DNA of 64,000 nucleotides from Pseudomonas sp. (GCF_030698175.1 NZ_JAUYNT010000042.1:31892-95891), one strand, 5' to 3'. Positions 43,989-53,372 are shown, counted from the first letter of the stretch. Notes: generated from the letters alone by a model not told the origin. Numbers and translations are program-made.

Positions 43989-45587
43989 ATGCGCCTGACT
44001 GATGCCAGCGTGATCATTCGCCCGCGCAGCGCTTGGGAAGCCCTGGATCTTGGCGTGCTGCTGGCCCGCCGGCATCGCGCACTGTTGAGTGCCAGTTGGG
44101 CGCTGCTGACCTTGCCGATATTTTTGCTCTGCAGTGCCCTGCTCTGGCAATACCCCAGCCTGGCGATGCTGCTGTTTTGGTGGCTAAAGCCGCTGTATGA
44201 GCGGCTGCCGCTGCATATTCTGTCCCAGGCTTTATTCGGCGCCACGCCGCCCCTCAAACAGGCCTTCCAGGCCTTGCCGCGCCTGCTAAAGCCGCAACTG
44301 CTGGCCAGCCTGACCTGGCGCCGTCTAAGCGTCACCCGCAGCTTTGACCTGCCGGTGTTACAGCTCGAAGGCTTGAGCGGCCAAGCCCGCAGCCAGCGCC
44401 TGATGGTGCTCGGCCAGCGCGATACCGGCCCCGCCACCTGGCTGACCATAGTCGGCGTACATATCGAAACCGCGCTGTATTTCGGCATGTTCAGCTTGTT
44501 GTATTTGTTGCTGCCCCAGCAACTAAAAACCGACTGGGACTGGAGCCAACTCATGGCTCCAGAGGGTGACGTCAGCTTATGGATGCAGCATCTGTACAAC
44601 CTGTTTTATGCGCTGCTGCTGATTGTCTGGGAGCCGATTTATGTCGCCTGCGGTTTTAGTCTTTACCTCAATCGGCGCAGCGCCCTGGAGGCCTGGGATC
44701 TGGAACTGGCGTTTCGCCGCCTGCGCCAGCGGTTAAGCGGGCTGAGTTACGTACTGCTGCTGGCTTGCGGCCTGTTTTTCCTGCAACCGCCGTCTACCGC
44801 GTGGGCCGCACCGGCGACCGGCAGTTGCCCGATCCCGCAGTTTGACCCAGCCGGACCTGAGGCCGAACGCCTGCTCAAACAGCCGCTGAACAGCAAGGCC
44901 GCGCAAGACAGCATCAGCCAACTGCTTGACCAGCCACCCTTTGAAAATCGTCAGACGGTGACCCGCTGGAAATTTGGCGAGCCGGCTAAAGCGAAGAAAA
45001 CCAGCGATGCCGAGGCGAAAAGCCTGGCCGCGAAAATCAAAAAACTGTTGGAACAACTTGGTCTGATCAATAACTTCGAACAGCTGGCCATCATCGTCGA
45101 AGTTATTTTGTGGACCGCACTGCTTAGCCTGCTGACGCTGTTGATCTGGCGCTATCGCGAGTGGCTACGCACCTTTGGCGGGCGACTAAAACTGCCACAA
45201 AAACGCCAGAAGCTTGCCCCGACCCAGCTGTTCGGTCTGGAAGTAGCGCCAGAAAGCCTGCCCGAGGACATCGCCAGCGCCGCCGAACAACTCTGGGCCG
45301 AGCAGCCCCGCGAAGCCCTGGGCCTGCTCTATCGCGCCCTGCTCAGCCGCCTGTTACATGACTATCGACTGGCCCTCAAAAGTTCACACACCGAGGGCGA
45401 GGTGCTGCAATTGGCCGAGCAGTTGCAACTGGCCGAGCTCAGTCGCTTCGCCCAGGTGCTGACCCGTCATTGGCAGAACCTTGCCTATGGCCATCAACTG
45501 CCGCCGGCCAGCCTCAAACGCGGGCTCTGTGAAGGCTGGCGGCGGTTGTTTAACCCACAGCCGGTTAATCCGCAGGTGAGCCAATGA
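43989..45587 (+). CDS. Membrane protein with a C-terminal DUF4129 domain
   Basis: A 532-residue protein starting MRLTDASVIIRPRSAWEALD. Hydrophobic helices occur near residues 35-60, 155-175, 200-220, 250-268 and 370-390. A periplasmic stretch between the last two has FDPAGPEAERLLKQPL. The end (AEQLWAEQPREALGLLYRAL, then LSRLLHDYRLALKSSHTEGE) is the DUF4129 domain typical of MoxR-linked operons. Function unknown. It is 39 bp after the SpoIIM gene and overlaps the next by 4 bases. Confidence 0.82.
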   Translation: MRLTDASVIIRPRSAWEALDLGVLLARRHRALLSASWALLTLPIFLLCSALLWQYPSLAMLLFWWLKPLYERLPLHILSQALFGATPPLKQAFQALPRLLKPQLLASLTWRRLSVTRSFDLPVLQLEGLSGQARSQRLMVLGQRDTGPATWLTIVGVHIETALYFGMFSLLYLLLPQQLKTDWDWSQLMAPEGDVSLWMQHLYNLFYALLLIVWEPIYVACGFSLYLNRRSALEAWDLELAFRRLRQRLSGLSYVLLLACGLFFLQPPSTAWAAPATGSCPIPQFDPAGPEAERLLKQPLNSKAAQDSISQLLDQPPFENRQTVTRWKFGEPAKAKKTSDAEAKSLAAKIKKLLEQLGLINNFEQLAIIVEVILWTALLSLLTLLIWRYREWLRTFGGRLKLPQKRQKLAPTQLFGLEVAPESLPEDIASAAEQLWAEQPREALGLLYRALLSRLLHDYRLALKSSHTEGEVLQLAEQLQLAELSRFAQVLTRHWQNLAYGHQLPPASLKRGLCEGWRRLFNPQPVNPQVSQ

Positions 45588-46900
45588 GTCGGCGCACGGG
45601 CTTTTTCCTCGGCGCGGGCCTCTTCCTGCTCATCGGCCTGCTCGGCATCTACCTGCTGAGCATCGCCACGCCCTATCAGAAGGTCATCAAACACGGGCCG
45701 GCGCCTGAGGTGCAGGGCAATCCGTATCTGGCCGCCGAGCATTTTCTCGCCAAGCAAGGTCGCAAGGTGCAGCGCGCCGACAGCCTAGAAGTGCTGGCAA
45801 GCCTGCCCAGCAAGGGCCAAACCCTGGTCATGCTCGGCTCACGCGAATACCTGACCCCCAAACAAACCGAGCGGCTACAGCAGTGGACCGCCCAGGGCGG
45901 CCACCTGATCGTCATCGCCGAACGCCTGTGGGACAAAGACGATCAAGCCAGCGGCGACTTGCTGCTGGACCCGCTTGGCATCGAACAACATATGAGCGAA
46001 GACCTGGCCGAAGAAGATGAAGAGGCCAAACAAACCGGCGAACAAACACCGGCTAACCCCAGCGAAGAGCCAGCAAAACCCGCGACTGATGAAGCCACCG
46101 ACACATCCGACAGCGACGACAGCGAGCATGCGCTTGAGACGGATAACGACCAGGACCAGGACCAAGAGCAAAAAGAACAAGATCAGCCGAGCTACCCAGA
46201 ACTGACCCAGCTCTATCTGGAAAACGAAGAGGCGCCGGCCTATATCGACTTCGATACCGACTTTCACCTTAACGACGGCAAAGACCTCGCCCATGCCTGG
46301 GCCAATAGCGCCGACAGCACCCACATGCTGCAACTCGATCAGGGCGAAGGCTTGCTCACCGTACTGACCGATAACTGGATTTGGCAAAACGCCAACATTG
46401 GCGATTACGACAATGCCTGGCTGCTCTGGTACCTGACCCAAGACAGCCAGGTCACCCTGCTCTACCGCGCCGACCGCGATGATCTGTTCAGCCTGTTGCT
46501 CAAGCACTTCCCCCAGGCGCTGGTGGCACTGGCGCTGTTGATTGCCGCCAGTTTGTGGGCGGCCGGGTTGCGCCAAGGCCCGCTGCAATTGCCGGTTAGT
46601 CGCGCGCGCCGGCAACTGCAAGAACACCTGCGCAGCAGCGCCGACTTCCAACTCCGGCATGCCGGCCAGCGCAGCTTGCTACAAGCCTTGCAACGTGACA
46701 TTCAGCGCCGCGCCCGGCGCCGTCATCCAGGTTTCGAACGCTTAGGTGTCGCCGAACAATGGCAGGCGCTGGGCCGTTTGACGCGCCTGCCACCCGGCAC
46801 TGTCAGCCAGGCCATGCGCCCACAACCCGAACAACGGCTATCCGCCAGCGAATTCACCCGCCAGGTTGCCCACCTGCAAACCCTCAGGAATCTCCTATGA
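45584..46900 (+). CDS. DUF4350-domain membrane protein with a long acidic insert
   Basis: A 438-residue protein with a membrane segment at the start (GFFLGAGLFLLIGLLGIYLL) and another near residue 310 (FPQALVALALLIAASLWAAG). The DUF4350 part includes NPYLAAEHFLAKQGRKVQRA and QWTAQGGHLIVIAERLW. Between about residues 140 and 205 there is a low-complexity run of Asp, Glu, Gln, Ser and Thr (for example DNDQDQDQEQKEQDQP). This insert is probably disordered and periplasmic. It overlaps both neighbours by 4 bases. Confidence 0.83.
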   Translation: MSRRTGFFLGAGLFLLIGLLGIYLLSIATPYQKVIKHGPAPEVQGNPYLAAEHFLAKQGRKVQRADSLEVLASLPSKGQTLVMLGSREYLTPKQTERLQQWTAQGGHLIVIAERLWDKDDQASGDLLLDPLGIEQHMSEDLAEEDEEAKQTGEQTPANPSEEPAKPATDEATDTSDSDDSEHALETDNDQDQDQEQKEQDQPSYPELTQLYLENEEAPAYIDFDTDFHLNDGKDLAHAWANSADSTHMLQLDQGEGLLTVLTDNWIWQNANIGDYDNAWLLWYLTQDSQVTLLYRADRDDLFSLLLKHFPQALVALALLIAASLWAAGLRQGPLQLPVSRARRQLQEHLRSSADFQLRHAGQRSLLQALQRDIQRRARRRHPGFERLGVAEQWQALGRLTRLPPGTVSQAMRPQPEQRLSASEFTRQVAHLQTLRNLL

Positions 46901-47973
46901 GCGATGAGAGCAACGTCCAAATCAGCAACGAGCACGATGCAACTGCCGAACAACCAAGCCCGGCGGCGAACGTAGCAGCAGCGCCCGTTGCACCTGCCGC
47001 CGCCAATCCGAATGTGCAGCGCCAGCGCGCCAGTCAGCTGGCCCAAGCCCTGCGGCAAGAGCTGCAACGGGCGGTGATCGGCCAAAATGCGGTGATCGAT
47101 GACTTGCTCACCGCCCTGATCGCCGGCGGCCATGTGCTGGTGGAAGGCGTACCGGGCCTGGGCAAAACCCTGCTGATCCGCGCCCTGGCCAGCTGCTTTG
47201 GCGGCGAGTTCTCGCGCATTCAGTTCACCCCCGACCTGATGCCCAGCGACGTCACCGGGCATGCCGTCTACGACCTGCAAACCGAGCAGTTCAAGCTGCG
47301 CAAAGGCCCGGTGTTTACCAACCTGTTGCTGGCCGATGAGATCAACCGGGCGCCGGCCAAAACCCAGGCCGCGCTGCTGGAAGTGATGCAAGAACGTCAG
47401 GTTACCCTGGAAGGTCGCGCCCTGCCGGTGCCACTGCCGTTCCTGGTATTGGCCACGCAAAACCCGATCGAACAGGAAGGCACCTACCCGCTGCCGGAAG
47501 CCGAGCTCGACCGCTTTATGCTGAAGCTGCGGATGGATTATCCCCAGGCCGATGATGAACTGAACCTGGTGCGTCAAGTGACCCGTTCGGCCAAGGCCGA
47601 CATGCTCGAGGTCACGCCACTGCGCACCCTGCTGCAAGCCAAAGACGTGCTGGCGCTGCAAAAAATCGCCAGCGATTTACCCATGGATGAGCAGGTGCTC
47701 GACTACGCCGTGCGCGTTGCCCGCGCCACCCGCACTTGGCCGGGCCTGAGCATCGGCGCCGGGCCGCGCGCCTCAATCGCTCTGGTGCGCTGCGGTCGCG
47801 CCCGTGCGCTGCTGCGCGGCGGCGACTTTGTCTTGCCCGATGACATTAAAGGCTGCGCCCTGGCGGTGCTGCGTCACCGCGTGCGACTGGCGCCGGAGCT
47901 GGATATCGAAGGCCTGTCGGTCGATCAGCTACTGCAACAACTGCTCGACCAGGTTGCCGCGCCGCGCCTATGA
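46897..47973 (+). CDS. MoxR-family AAA+ ATPase
   Basis: A 358-residue ATPase starting MSDESNVQISNEHDATAEQP; a Pro/Ala-rich leader of 40 residues precedes the AAA domain. Walker A is EGVPGLGKT at about 83-91, Walker B LLADEINRAP, and ATQNPIEQEGTYPLPEAELD follows as in MoxR proteins. They work as chaperones for metal-dependent or von Willebrand A-domain proteins. The next gene encodes its usual DUF58 partner. The ATG overlaps the DUF4350 stop; a longer in-frame start would lie inside that gene. Confidence 0.93.
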   Translation: MSDESNVQISNEHDATAEQPSPAANVAAAPVAPAAANPNVQRQRASQLAQALRQELQRAVIGQNAVIDDLLTALIAGGHVLVEGVPGLGKTLLIRALASCFGGEFSRIQFTPDLMPSDVTGHAVYDLQTEQFKLRKGPVFTNLLLADEINRAPAKTQAALLEVMQERQVTLEGRALPVPLPFLVLATQNPIEQEGTYPLPEAELDRFMLKLRMDYPQADDELNLVRQVTRSAKADMLEVTPLRTLLQAKDVLALQKIASDLPMDEQVLDYAVRVARATRTWPGLSIGAGPRASIALVRCGRARALLRGGDFVLPDDIKGCALAVLRHRVRLAPELDIEGLSVDQLLQQLLDQVAAPRL

Positions 47974-49301
47974 AGCCTTCTCGTAGCCTGCTCGTCCTGT
48001 TGGCACTGCTGCTGGCCTGCGCCATTGTGCTCGGTGCCCTATCGGCATTAGCCATCAAGCTACCGGCCAGCGTTGCCCTGCTATGGTCGGGCGCGCTCTT
48101 GGCGCTGCTGCTGGTCGCTGGCGTGGATGCCCTCTGGCTGCGCCGACTGCCCTCGCCACGGCTACAGCGCACGCTGCCCGGCAACTTGCCGCTGGGACGC
48201 TGGAGCGAAGTGCAACTGCAGGTTCACCACGAGTTTCGCCAACCGCTGAGCATCGAGCTGTTCGATCACCTGCCTGCGGCAATGGCCTTCGAGCACTTGC
48301 CCCAGCGCATTGACCTGCAGCCCCAGGCACAAACCCAGCTCAGCTACCGGGTGCGGCCACTGGCCCGCGGGCACTTCAGCTTTGCCAGCTGCGAGCTGCT
48401 GCTGCCGAGCCCCTTGGGGCTGTGGCGCGGGCGGCGGGTAATAGCGCTGCCCGGACAAACCCGGGTGTACCCCGACTTTGCCCGCATCCACGGCGCGCAA
48501 CTGTTGGCGGTCGATGACTGGCTGAGTCAACTGGGCGTGCGTCAACGGCAGCGCCGCGGGCTGGGTCTGGAGTTTCATCAACTGCGCGACTTTCGCGACG
48601 GCGACACTCTCAAGCAAATCGACTGGAAAGCCACCGCCCGCAAGCGCACCCCGATTGCCCGCGAGTACCAAGACGAACGTGACCAGCAGATTGTGTTCTT
48701 GCTCGATTGCGGGCGACGCATGCGCAGCCAGGATGGCGATCTCGCGCATTTCGACCATGCCCTGAACGCCTGCCTGCTGCTCAGTTATGTGGCCCTGCGC
48801 CAAGGTGATGCGGTTGGTTTGGCCACCTTTGCCAGCGAGCAACAACGTTTTATTGCTCCGGTCAAAGGGCAGGCCCATCTGAGCACCTTGCTCAATGGCG
48901 TGTATGACCTGCAGAGCACCCAACGCCCGGCGGACTACAGCGCCGCCATCAATAATTTGCTGGCGCGCCAACGCCGCCGCGCCCTGGTGGTACTGGTCAG
49001 TAACCTGCGCGATGAGGACGATGAGGAGCTGCTCGGCGCGGTCAAACGCCTCAGCCGCCAACACCGGGTGCTGCTGGTCAGCTTGCGCGAAGAGGTGCTC
49101 GACAGTTTGCGCCAGACCCCAGTGCACGACTACGAGTCGGCCCTGGCTTACTGCGGCAGCGTCGACTACCTGAATGCCCGCGCCAGCCTGCACGAGCGCC
49201 TGGCCGCCAACGGCGTGCCAGTACTCGACGCCCTGCCGAGCGAACTGGGTCCGGAGTTAGTCAGTCAGTACTTGGCCTGGAAAAAAGCCGGGGTGCTGTA
49301 A
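47970..49301 (+). CDS. DUF58-domain protein (vWA-like MoxR partner)
   Basis: A 443-residue protein with two N-terminal membrane helices (LLVLLALLLACAIVLGALSA, and about 30-52). The DUF58 core has LRDFRDGDTLKQIDWKATAR and the vWA-like RDQQIVFLLDCGRRM, where a metal site would sit. MoxR ATPases usually act on such proteins. Its start overlaps the moxR-like stop by ATGA. It ends the operon. Confidence 0.92.
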   Translation: MKPSRSLLVLLALLLACAIVLGALSALAIKLPASVALLWSGALLALLLVAGVDALWLRRLPSPRLQRTLPGNLPLGRWSEVQLQVHHEFRQPLSIELFDHLPAAMAFEHLPQRIDLQPQAQTQLSYRVRPLARGHFSFASCELLLPSPLGLWRGRRVIALPGQTRVYPDFARIHGAQLLAVDDWLSQLGVRQRQRRGLGLEFHQLRDFRDGDTLKQIDWKATARKRTPIAREYQDERDQQIVFLLDCGRRMRSQDGDLAHFDHALNACLLLSYVALRQGDAVGLATFASEQQRFIAPVKGQAHLSTLLNGVYDLQSTQRPADYSAAINNLLARQRRRALVVLVSNLRDEDDEELLGAVKRLSRQHRVLLVSLREEVLDSLRQTPVHDYESALAYCGSVDYLNARASLHERLAANGVPVLDALPSELGPELVSQYLAWKKAGVL

Positions 49302-49320
49302 AATCCCCAGCCTGCGCACC

Positions 49321-49680
49321 CTACACAGAGGCGCCGATACTGCGAAAGCTGAAGTAGAAGCGCAAGGCATCGACCATCTCGACGTAGTCCGCAGGTGGTG
49401 CCACCAAGGCGAAACCTGAGTCGAAACTGCCGGGGGTGACGTCTTCACGGCACCACTGGCAGGTGGCGTGAAAATCGATGTAGTGCAGGCGATGATCTTT
49501 GCCTGGGATTTTCAAGCGCATATCAAAACGTGCATTGAGCAACATCGGCAACGGACTGATCAGCATCAGACCATCCAGCGAGACGTTGCCAATGCTGCCC
49601 ATAGGCTTGTCGGTGATCCGATTAAAGACCTTCAGGTAATAGGGCAACTGGTGACGTTCAATGCTGCGTTGAGTGCGCAT
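49321..49680 (-). CDS. PilZ-domain protein
   Basis: A 119-residue protein starting MRTQRSIERHQLPYYLKVFN. The front RSIERHQLPYYL is a loose form of the RxxxR c-di-GMP motif, and GSIGNVSLDGLMLISPLPML stands in for D/NxSxxG (NVSLDG). It may bind cyclic di-GMP; two diguanylate cyclases are encoded in the window. The effector target is unknown. Confidence 0.85.
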   Translation of the reverse strand: MRTQRSIERHQLPYYLKVFNRITDKPMGSIGNVSLDGLMLISPLPMLLNARFDMRLKIPGKDHRLHYIDFHATCQWCREDVTPGSFDSGFALVAPPADYVEMVDALRFYFSFRSIGASV

Positions 49681-49740
49681 GCTGGCAAATCGCTAGTCAT
49701 AAAACGTGAGTATGGTCACACAAATGCGCAGCCGCCAGTT

Positions 49741-50163
49741 TCAATTGCAGCGCTGGGCCAGCCGGGCTTTTAGCTGACTGCGGGCGCTGTCAATTTGCTT
49801 TTCGTCGTAATACTGCATCTCGCCTTGGGCATCGACTCTGTAATACCTGCCGCCGCGATCAAGCACCGCAAACTGCTCGCGCAACTGCTGACACTCTTGC
49901 GCGGTTTTAGCCTGCTGCTCACGGGCTTGCTCGCTGGCTTGCTGCTGCTCTTGGCGACGCGCATCGAAGAAGCGCTCGGTGCGTTGTTGTCGCTCGGCAA
50001 CCACCGCATCATGCTGCGCTACCGGCGGCTTGACCTCTACCTGCACCGCCCCCGCCTGGGGAGCAGCACCGAAATGCACCTGACCATTGGCATCGGTCCA
50101 GCGATAAATCTCCGCCGTCGCCACAGCGGGTAACAACAAGGCACACAGTAAAAAATGACGCAT
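49741..50163 (-). CDS. Exported DUF4124-domain protein
   Basis: A 140-residue protein with a short signal peptide (MRHFLLCALLLPAVATAEIY). YRWTDANGQVHFGAAPQAG is the DUF4124 signature. A long coiled-coil stretch rich in Gln, Arg and Glu follows, then YYRVDAQGEMQYYDEKQI. Its place is the periplasm; function unknown. The ATG at 50163 has GGGAGTGG upstream; the 24-codon extension before it has no signal-like start. Confidence 0.82.
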   Translation of the reverse strand: MRHFLLCALLLPAVATAEIYRWTDANGQVHFGAAPQAGAVQVEVKPPVAQHDAVVAERQQRTERFFDARRQEQQQASEQAREQQAKTAQECQQLREQFAVLDRGGRYYRVDAQGEMQYYDEKQIDSARSQLKARLAQRCN

Positions 50164-50238
50164 ATTTCCACTCCCTGTAAGCATTAATCGTATCCTTGAA
50201 CCCACATACGCCCTTTCTACTACGACCAGCGGCATGCG

Positions 50239-50610
50239 CTAGAGTGCCTGCGCCGAGACTTTGACCTCGGCACCGCGCAAACGACCGAGTTGCTCCAGGG
50301 TGTTCAAGCGCGCTTTAGCCCGGTAAGCGTACTCGCTGCCCGGATAGCGCGACACGATGAACTGATAGGTCTGCTGGGCATCGACAAACAAATTGTCCCG
50401 CTCCAGGCACTGACCGCGCAACAGCGAAATTTCCGGCTGCAAGTAAGGCCGCGCACGGATCTTGCGCTCGGCTTGCGACAACTCCAGGCCCACCTGATTG
50501 CAGTTGCCCTCGGCATAGTAGCGATAAGCGTTGTCCAGGTGATAGTCCGCCAGCCAGCGCGTACAGCCGCTGAGCAGGACCATCAGACTGACAATAACTA
50601 GGCGACCCAT
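50239..50610 (-). CDS. Small lipoprotein with a TPR-like helical region
   Basis: A 123-residue protein starting MGRLVIVSLMVLLSGCTRWL, with lipobox LLSGC (Cys16). The rest (YHLDNAYRYYAEGNCNQVGL, then FVDAQQTYQFIVSRYPGSEY, then AYRAKARLNTLEQLGR) looks like two tetratricopeptide-type helix pairs. It probably faces the periplasm from the outer membrane. Function unknown. It is followed 75 bp later by the DUF4124 gene on the same strand. Confidence 0.8.
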   Translation of the reverse strand: MGRLVIVSLMVLLSGCTRWLADYHLDNAYRYYAEGNCNQVGLELSQAERKIRARPYLQPEISLLRGQCLERDNLFVDAQQTYQFIVSRYPGSEYAYRAKARLNTLEQLGRLRGAEVKVSAQAL

Positions 50611-50778
50611 AAGCTGTGCTCCTCAATTCCGGCCTCGGCAACTCTTGAGTGTATCGACCGCTCCGAACAAATCTGCAGCCATGGCCGACAGTCTGCGGCT
50701 GCAGTTTTGCAAAAATCCCGGCAGAATCGCCGCTCGCCTTATTTAGCCGCGCCCAACTGTCGCTGCAAGGAACTCTAG

Positions 50779-51381
50779 ATGTCACCCCGCGAACAACGCG
50801 CCGAACAACGTCGGTTGGATATCCTCGAAGCGGCCCTCGACGTATTTGCCGTCAAGGGCTACCACGCCACCGGCATTGCCGATATCGCCAAGCTGCTGGG
50901 CATCGGTCACGGCACCTTCTATCGCTACTTTGCCAACAAGCGGGCGATTTTTGATGCGTTGGTTTCCAACACCATTGCCGGCATCGCGCAGGTGCTGCGC
51001 GATGAACCGCCGACCACCAACAGCCTGGCCGAATACGAACAGCAGCTGTATCAAATCGCCGGGCGGATGTTCAGTTTGTTTGCCGCCGATGTGCGGCTGA
51101 GCCGAATTTTGCTGTTTGAAGCACCAGGGGTCGACGCCGAGTTGCACCAGCAATTTCAGACCGCCATGGGTGGCTTTGCCCTGCTCACCGAGCAATACCT
51201 GCGCAATGGCCAGCACAAGGGCTTCCTGCGGGCGATGGACACCGGCATCAGTGCCCGCGCCATCAATGCGGTACTGATCGAAGGCATTCGCGAAGTCTGC
51301 TTCAGCGACAATCCAGAGCAACAAGCGCAGCGCTGGACCGAGCAAGGCGTGCCGATAATGCTGCGCGGCATCAGCGCCTGA
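50779..51381 (+). CDS. TetR/AcrR-family transcriptional regulator
   Basis: A 200-residue regulator starting MSPREQRAEQRRLDILEAAL. Helix-turn-helix: ALDVFAVKGYHATGIADIAK then LLGIGHGTFYRYFANKRAIF. The C-terminal ligand domain is not recognisable. AAGGAACTCTAG precedes the start. The membrane-protein gene 143 bp downstream is separated by a perfect palindrome likely to be this regulator's operator. Confidence 0.9.
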   Translation: MSPREQRAEQRRLDILEAALDVFAVKGYHATGIADIAKLLGIGHGTFYRYFANKRAIFDALVSNTIAGIAQVLRDEPPTTNSLAEYEQQLYQIAGRMFSLFAADVRLSRILLFEAPGVDAELHQQFQTAMGGFALLTEQYLRNGQHKGFLRAMDTGISARAINAVLIEGIREVCFSDNPEQQAQRWTEQGVPIMLRGISA

Positions 51382-51431
51382 TCGAAAGTCTGGAAGTTCA
51401 TCGAGTCAGGTTTTGGCCTTACACAAAAACT

Positions 51432-51447
51432 GAATGACGTGTCATTC
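51432..51447. promoter_or_regulatory. Perfect palindrome, probable TetR operator
   Basis: GAATGAC-GT-GTCATTC is a perfect inverted repeat with a 2-base centre. It lies between the tetR-like gene and the membrane protein gene, 77 bp before the latter's start. Size and symmetry suit a TetR dimer. Confidence 0.6.
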
Positions 51448-51523
51448 TTTTTCTGGCGATCGTAGGCAAGCCCGGTATTGGCTCGCTTGCGGCGCTCATC
51501 CAAACCAGACACGGAGAATAACA

Positions 51524-52483
51524 ATGGTTCAAGTCGATGTATTTTGGGCTTATGGCTGGGGCGCAAGCTTGGCCGTGGCTTGCGGTCACCAGCTGGCGCG
51601 CAAGGCCAAACCGCTGGAAACGGTCTTTTGGGCCAAAACCTGCCTGTTTCTCGCGCTCTTCTGGGCGCCGACCGGCCTGTTGTTGCTGATGCGCCACCCA
51701 AGCTGGGAGACGATGCAAGCCGCCGCCAGCTTTACCGATCTCTCGGTGTGGCTGGTGCTGGCGTTCGGCATCACCAATATCACCCAAGGCCTGCTCGGCT
51801 TCTGGGTCGGGCAACACCTGATCCGCACCGGTAAGCTCTACGCTGCGCAACTGAACTGGATATTCGGCTATTTCGGGATGTTCTTGATCCTGCTCTACGG
51901 CTGGGACGGCCTGGGCTACGACCGCTTCCTCTATGACCGCGATATGTTCGCCGGCAGCCCGGCCTGGACACCCGGCGCCGGCACAGTCGACGGCATTGGC
52001 GCCGCGCTGCAGCGCTTTGCGTTGACCTTCAGCAACCTCAGCGGTGGCGCCACGGTCATCAGCACCCTGCTCACCGATGGGCTGTGGCTGGTCCCGCCGT
52101 TCTTTGTGCTGTTCAGCAGTTGGTTGAAACAGGACGCCGTCAGCATCGGCCAACCCGCCCCCGGCAATCTGCAGATACTGGCCAGCTACCTGGCCGGGGT
52201 GTTTGTATTGGGTCTTGGTTGCGCCGCCCTGTGCGCCTTGGGTGTAGGCCTGTGCGCACAGCTACTGGGCGTCGGCGAGGTCGTCTGGCATGGCAGCTTC
52301 TATGCCCCTGAGCAGCTGGACCGCCACGTTCTCAGCTACCTGCTGGGCTTGCCGCTGTCACTTGGCCTGATCTGGTTCGCCTTGCTGCGCCCTGGCATGC
52401 CGTTGGCGCGTTTGATCGCCCCATTGATGCTCGGCCAGCGCCCAGCCCACTGGTCGAGTAGCGCGCCAGGCGTACAAGCATAA
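51524..52483 (+). CDS. Multi-pass membrane protein of unknown function, linked to a TetR regulator
   Basis: A 319-residue protein with about seven hydrophobic helices, starting MVQVDVFWAYGWGASLAVAC. ITNITQGLLGFWVGQHLIRT and YFGMFLILLYGWDGLGYDRF are notable aromatic, Gly-rich blocks. I do not recognise a transporter family. It starts 143 bp after the TetR gene, with a palindrome between, so its expression is likely under that repressor. Confidence 0.75.
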   Translation: MVQVDVFWAYGWGASLAVACGHQLARKAKPLETVFWAKTCLFLALFWAPTGLLLLMRHPSWETMQAAASFTDLSVWLVLAFGITNITQGLLGFWVGQHLIRTGKLYAAQLNWIFGYFGMFLILLYGWDGLGYDRFLYDRDMFAGSPAWTPGAGTVDGIGAALQRFALTFSNLSGGATVISTLLTDGLWLVPPFFVLFSSWLKQDAVSIGQPAPGNLQILASYLAGVFVLGLGCAALCALGVGLCAQLLGVGEVVWHGSFYAPEQLDRHVLSYLLGLPLSLGLIWFALLRPGMPLARLIAPLMLGQRPAHWSSSAPGVQA

Positions 52484-52571
52484 CCTCCGATGGGTAATGC
52501 AGCGCCGCCGAACAGCGCTCGGCGGCGCACTGCTAGACTGCGCGCACTAGCTATTGGGCTCTGGAGTCAGC

Positions 52572-53372
52572 ATGCGTTCTCTGTGTATCGGTTTGGTTGC
52601 GCTCACCCTCCTCGGTGGCTGCGCGCCCACTACCCCGCTGTTTATCATGCAGCTGGGTGGCCAGGACGTGGTCGAGTACAAGACCATGAAAACCAACCGC
52701 ATGACCGCCGCAATAGAAGAGGAAAGCGACCTGCTGACCTACAGCGCCCTGGCCATCCGCGACGCCAAGAGCGCGCAGACCGAAGAGTTGTACCTCAAGG
52801 GCTATCGCGACAAAAACCTCAGCGGGCAGATCCGTGGCATCGCCCTGTACCAGATCGGCTTGATCTACATGAGCCGCTATAACGATGAGCGCGACGACAA
52901 CAAGGCCCTCAACTATCTCTACCAAGTCGGCAATGAATTCCCCAACAGCCTGGCCGCGCAACGGGCCACGGCGCGCATTCAGGTAATCCGCCAACGCAGC
53001 CAGGAGCCGGTGCAAAAAACCGCCCGCGAATTACTCGCCCATTGGCACCCCAGCCAAGAGCTTGATCTCGACAAGCCCAGCCTCGACCCCGACATGACCC
53101 TGCTGTCGCGCCGCGCCGTGCTCAAGGACCGTGTCGCCGAAGCCAGCCAACTTTATCTATTAGCCCTGGGCGACAGTGGTGTGCCGGTCGAGATCAAGGC
53201 CAAATCGCTGTATCAACTGGCGCTGATGAACATGGCCAGCGACAACCCGCAGCTCAATCGCGCGCAGGCCATCGAATACTTACGCAGACTGTTGACGCAA
53301 TTCCCCGACAGCGACCTCACCGAGCCAGCATCCAGCCACCTGGACAGCCTGCTGAATAACAGCACGCCATAA
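52572..53372 (+). CDS. Lipoprotein with TPR-like repeats
   Basis: A 266-residue protein starting MRSLCIGLVALTLLGGCAPT, with lipobox LLGGC (Cys17). The body alternates helix pairs (IRGIALYQIGLIYMSRYNDE, KALNYLYQVGNEFPNSLAAQ, KSLYQLALMNMASDNPQLNR, IEYLRRLLTQFPDSDL) typical of tetratricopeptide-type adaptor lipoproteins. Probably an outer-membrane scaffold; partner unknown. GGAG precedes the ATG. Confidence 0.82.
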   Translation: MRSLCIGLVALTLLGGCAPTTPLFIMQLGGQDVVEYKTMKTNRMTAAIEEESDLLTYSALAIRDAKSAQTEELYLKGYRDKNLSGQIRGIALYQIGLIYMSRYNDERDDNKALNYLYQVGNEFPNSLAAQRATARIQVIRQRSQEPVQKTARELLAHWHPSQELDLDKPSLDPDMTLLSRRAVLKDRVAEASQLYLLALGDSGVPVEIKAKSLYQLALMNMASDNPQLNRAQAIEYLRRLLTQFPDSDLTEPASSHLDSLLNNSTP

